Of a stretch of 7,619 bases of DNA, positions 6,252-7,619 are shown piece after piece. The position numbers and the translations under genes are program-made. Each line of letters opens with the position of its first letter. Position 1 is the stretch's first letter. A model generated the notes under the pieces. The model made no database searches, had not been told where the DNA came from, and saw nothing but the letters and a program-made list of their open reading frames with translations. The stretch spans positions 1-7,619 of the forward strand of contig JAKQSH010000018.1 in NCBI GenBank assembly GCA_029570245.1. The letters are read 5' to 3'. Source of the stretch: Deltaproteobacteria bacterium (GTDB taxonomy: Bacteria > Myxococcota_A > SURF-8).

Positions 6252-6367
6252 CTGGCTAACCCCACCACTGATACAGGAAATCATATTGAGAACGGAAATA
6301 TTCCCTGGACATTCAGACAGAGCAAACACACTGACATTATTAACATATTCAATATACAGTTAAGGGT

Positions 6368-6396
6368 ATATTAAATCATGTTCGTCCGGCTGTCAA
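6368..6396 (-). promoter_or_regulatory. Near-consensus sigma-70 promoter for the 72-aa protein gene
   Basis: On the - strand a perfect TTGACA (6396-6391) is followed after exactly 17 bases by TAATAT (6373-6368). The predicted start near 6361 leaves a leader of about 110 nt before ATG 6251. The promoter sits in the gap just downstream of nfi. Confidence 0.75.
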
Positions 6397-6440
6397 AGAA
6401 AGATTTTTCAAGCGCATACAAATCAGCTTCAGACGGAGTA

Positions 6441-7142
6441 TCAATCGTTGGCTGCGCGCAGGTCGGCCCTTTTCGCCTCAGCTGCCAGAGCGTCGGCCAG
6501 GCGCGTCGGTTCCGGCAGACGTCGTCCGCGTCCGCATTCCAGCACTAAACGGACGGCTTCCTCGATATCCAGCATATGTCCGACGGAAACATACAGCGGC
6601 CTGACGCCGTCGCGAGTGCGCAGTACTGCGGCCAGACGTTCTCCACTCCGGGCGTCGATCAGCCAGGAACGCGAACCGCGTACCATGCCGGCTTCATTTT
6701 CGATCCGCCCGGTAAGAATGGATTTTGCAACTCCTACAGACGGAATTCCCAGCCGCACGCCCAGATGACAGGCCAGCCCCAGACGGCGCGGATGAGAATA
6801 ACCGTGACCGTCGAACATTATGAAATCCGGCTTCTGCGGCAGACTCAGCAGCAGGCGTTCGAGCGTCGGAGCCTCGCGGAAACTGAGCAGCCCAGGTACA
6901 TAAGGCATGCGAACGTCCTCTTTGAGTGTGCGACGTTCAAGGACTTCAAGTTCAGGAAACGACAGCAGCACCAGCGCACCGACTATGCATGCGCCGCCGT
7001 CGGTAAAAGCCGCGTCGCAGCCTGCGACGAAACGCGGATTTTCGAGACGCCCCGAACGCTGCACCAGTCCGGCCAGAGCCCGCTGAATTTCCATCGCTTC
7101 GGCGATATTCACATCCCAGGTGTGCCTGCGCGGATCGTTCAA
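6441..7142 (-). CDS. nfi: Endonuclease V (deoxyinosine 3'-endonuclease)
   Basis: A 233-aa cytoplasmic repair nuclease that cuts the second phosphodiester bond 3' of deoxyinosine and related deaminated bases, using Mg2+. All family motifs are present, numbered from the TTG start: Asp43 in VAGCDAAF, MPYVPGLLSFREAP with Tyr81 and Glu90, DGHGYSHPRRLGLA with Asp111 and His117, GVAKS with Lys140, and RLPEPTRLADAL near the end. These numbers are within one residue of the Thermotoga maritima enzyme (D43, Y80, E89, D110, H116, K139). I prefer the TTG start at 7142 because GGGAGGA lies seven bases upstream and the protein then begins at the family's usual point (about 225 aa in E. coli and T. maritima). 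An in-frame ATG at 7187 would add 15 residues but has a poor ribosome site. The gene stands alone, with structured non-coding DNA upstream. Confidence 0.93.
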   Translation of the reverse strand: MNDPRRHTWDVNIAEAMEIQRALAGLVQRSGRLENPRFVAGCDAAFTDGGACIVGALVLLSFPELEVLERRTLKEDVRMPYVPGLLSFREAPTLERLLLSLPQKPDFIMFDGHGYSHPRRLGLACHLGVRLGIPSVGVAKSILTGRIENEAGMVRGSRSWLIDARSGERLAAVLRTRDGVRPLYVSVGHMLDIEEAVRLVLECGRGRRLPEPTRLADALAAEAKRADLRAAND

Positions 7143-7148
7143 GTCGAA

Positions 7149-7155
7149 TCCTCCC
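7149..7155 (-). promoter_or_regulatory. Ribosome binding site that decides the nfi start
   Basis: On the - strand GGGAGGA ends seven bases before the TTG at 7142. This is the strongest Shine-Dalgarno sequence in the window and favours the rare TTG start over the ATG at 7187, whose upstream sequence lacks a good match. Confidence 0.65.
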
Positions 7156-7237
7156 GGAAAAATTCTCGGAAATGGCCGGAACAACATATCCGACCGCCAT
7201 TCGCTTCATCGGGAATTCTACATCCGGGAAGCATCAA

Positions 7238-7261
7238 CCGCCATAAAATGCCATATGGCGG
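7238..7261. repeat. Inverted repeat upstream of nfi (possible operator)
   Basis: CCGCCATA (7238-7245) and TATGGCGG (7254-7261) are perfect inverted repeats with an 8-base centre. GCCATA also occurs as a direct repeat 10 bp apart (7240 and 7250), one helical turn. The site is about 100 bases upstream of the nfi start, near a possible -10 TAGAAT (7220-7215, - strand). Confidence 0.4.
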
Positions 7262-7304
7262 CCCGAGCAGTCCCCCGCTTTGCCGACCTTAGCGTCAGGC
7301 AATC

Positions 7305-7337
7305 GCAATTCGGAATGCGAGCCCGAAGGGCTCGCAC
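7305..7337 (+). repeat. Structured repeat, copy A
   Basis: The copy starts GCAATTCGGAA and continues into a perfect 9-bp hairpin, TGCGAGCCC (7316-7324) with GGGCTCGCA (7328-7336) around a GAA loop. It aligns without gaps to copy B 84 bases downstream, 23 of 33 positions identical. Two stem pairs differ between the copies by compensatory double changes. Confidence 0.6.
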
Positions 7338-7388
7338 CAGCGCCAGATCGCGCCTGGAAATATTTATATCCAGAATTAGAAAGTTCCC

Positions 7389-7421
7389 GCAGTTCGTAAT
7401 GCGCGCGCTTTGCGCGCGCAT
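7389..7421 (+). repeat. Structured repeat, copy B
   Basis: The copy starts GCAGTTCGTAA and continues into a perfect hairpin, ATGCGCGCGC (7399-7408) with GCGCGCGCAT (7412-7421) around a TTT loop. Compared with copy A the A-T pair 7320/7332 is C-G (7404/7416) and the C-G pair 7323/7329 is G-C (7407/7413). Confidence 0.6.
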
Positions 7422-7460
7422 GTGCGACAGAGCGCAGCCTTAAAACCCAAACGACCGCCA

Positions 7461-7518
7461 CTCCGTGAAAAAGCGCCGCATTCTTCCGCGCCCTTTTGCG
7501 CACAGTGCGGCGACGGAG
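7461..7518. repeat. Large nested inverted repeat
   Basis: CTCCGT (7461-7466) pairs with ACGGAG (7513-7518) and, after a 7-base bulge on the left, CGCCGCA (7474-7480) pairs with TGCGGCG (7506-7512). Inside, GCGC (7488-7491) can pair with GCGC (7498-7501). The arrangement gives 13 outer base pairs plus an apical stem. Confidence 0.5.
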
Positions 7519-7525
7519 GAAAAAG

Positions 7526-7587
7526 CGGGCGCACATGTTTGAGGACTGCGCAGCAGTCCGAGTTTGCGCACGCCCGACGGCGCAAAC
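7526..7587. repeat. Overlapping hairpins of a possible dispersed element, right edge
   Basis: GGACTGC (7543-7549) and GCAGTCC (7553-7559) form a perfect 7-bp stem with a GCA loop, flanked by GTTTGA and GAGTTTG. CGGGCG (7526-7531) can pair with CGCCCG (7571-7576) as an outer stem. Alternatively GTTTGCGC (7562-7569) pairs with GCGCAAAC (7580-7587). The last two pairings exclude each other, so the RNA, if made, could switch between two folds. Confidence 0.45.
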
Positions 7588-7619
7588 GGTGACCCGACAG
7601 GGGCAGCGCGCAAAACAAG

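Larger units (their letters stand above)
7143..7619. other. Gene-free stretch rich in inverted repeats
   Basis: About 475 bases upstream of nfi hold no reading frame I believe in: the open frames here are Arg/Cys/Ala-rich, mutually overlapping and lack ribosome sites. Instead the stretch carries at least six perfect or nearly perfect inverted repeats (listed separately) separated by short spacers, with one AT-rich patch at about 7358-7382. The right edge is cut by the window. From memory, the 'GTTTGAG - hairpin - CGAGTTTG' arrangement at 7537-7566 resembles a dispersed intergenic element seen in many proteobacterial genomes; I cannot name it with certainty. Confidence 0.6.

Noticed and set aside
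6252..6329. 26-residue N-terminal extension of the 72-aa protein (GTG start at 6329)
   Set aside because: No ribosome site at the GTG, and the recalled family begins immediately before the first CPxxxxC; the stretch is better read as leader.
7376..7618. Arg/Cys-rich - strand open frame at the right edge
   Set aside because: It overlaps several perfect inverted repeats and other frames; the composition is that of a translated structured repeat rather than a protein.
7423..7619. GTGCGAC just after a hairpin, like the 5' end of a group IIC intron
   Set aside because: Only the first seven bases fit; the following sequence shows no recognisable domain I pattern, and neither a reverse transcriptase nor domain V is in the window. 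The structured-repeat reading explains the hairpin better.
1..7619. CRISPR array, insertion sequence, tRNA or rRNA
   Set aside because: No regularly spaced direct repeats, no transposase-like frame and no tRNA or rRNA motif was seen; the only spaced repeat is the two-copy hairpin unit at 7305-7421.

Overview
The window looks like a chromosomal segment of a Gram-negative, deltaproteobacterial or myxobacterial-type bacterium. The main pointers are a secreted protein made of repeated four-cysteine modules that ends in a MYXO-CTERM-like tail (Cys, hydrophobic stretch, Arg cluster), a lipoprotein with a long Asp/Glu-rich linker after its lipobox, and a small CP..C..FFN protein of a type I associate with Deltaproteobacteria. 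This is inference from gene style; no rRNA or other marker fixes the taxon.

Layout: the left end carries the 3' end of thiC (thiamine pyrimidine synthesis) on the + strand, followed 40 bases later by the Cys-module protein, also +. These meet a convergent run of - strand genes: endonuclease V (nfi, 7142 down to 6441), a 72-aa Cys-containing protein (6251-6033), a SAM-methyltransferase-like protein overlapping an FrhB/FdhB-type iron-sulfur flavoprotein by 20 bases (5919-3867), an acidic-linker lipoprotein (3726-2854), and a 439-aa secreted protein (2611-1292) that joins a putative internal-thioester domain, an Ig-like stretch and a GFWK-type domain interrupted by a His/Cys-rich insert. The convergent gap (1030-1291) holds three hairpins, the last one a plausible terminator. 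The right end (7143-7619) has no credible gene but is crowded with perfect inverted repeats, two of which form an 84-bp-spaced repeat with compensatory base changes in the stem.

The genes do not form one pathway. The clearest functional pair is the methyltransferase/FrhB overlap. Three gene products (Cys-module protein, lipoprotein, thioester protein) are predicted to be exported, so the left half is an envelope or secretome region, while the right half is housekeeping or repair plus unexplained structured DNA. Two - strand promoters are well supported: TTGACA-N17-TAATAT before the 72-aa gene (110-nt leader) and TTGACC-N17-TATTTT before the thioester-protein gene, where an 8-bp palindrome sits at the predicted transcription start.

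I found no CRISPR array, transposase, tRNA or rRNA. The most rewarding leads are the thioester/His-Cys protein and the covarying hairpin repeats. None of this was tested by database search.
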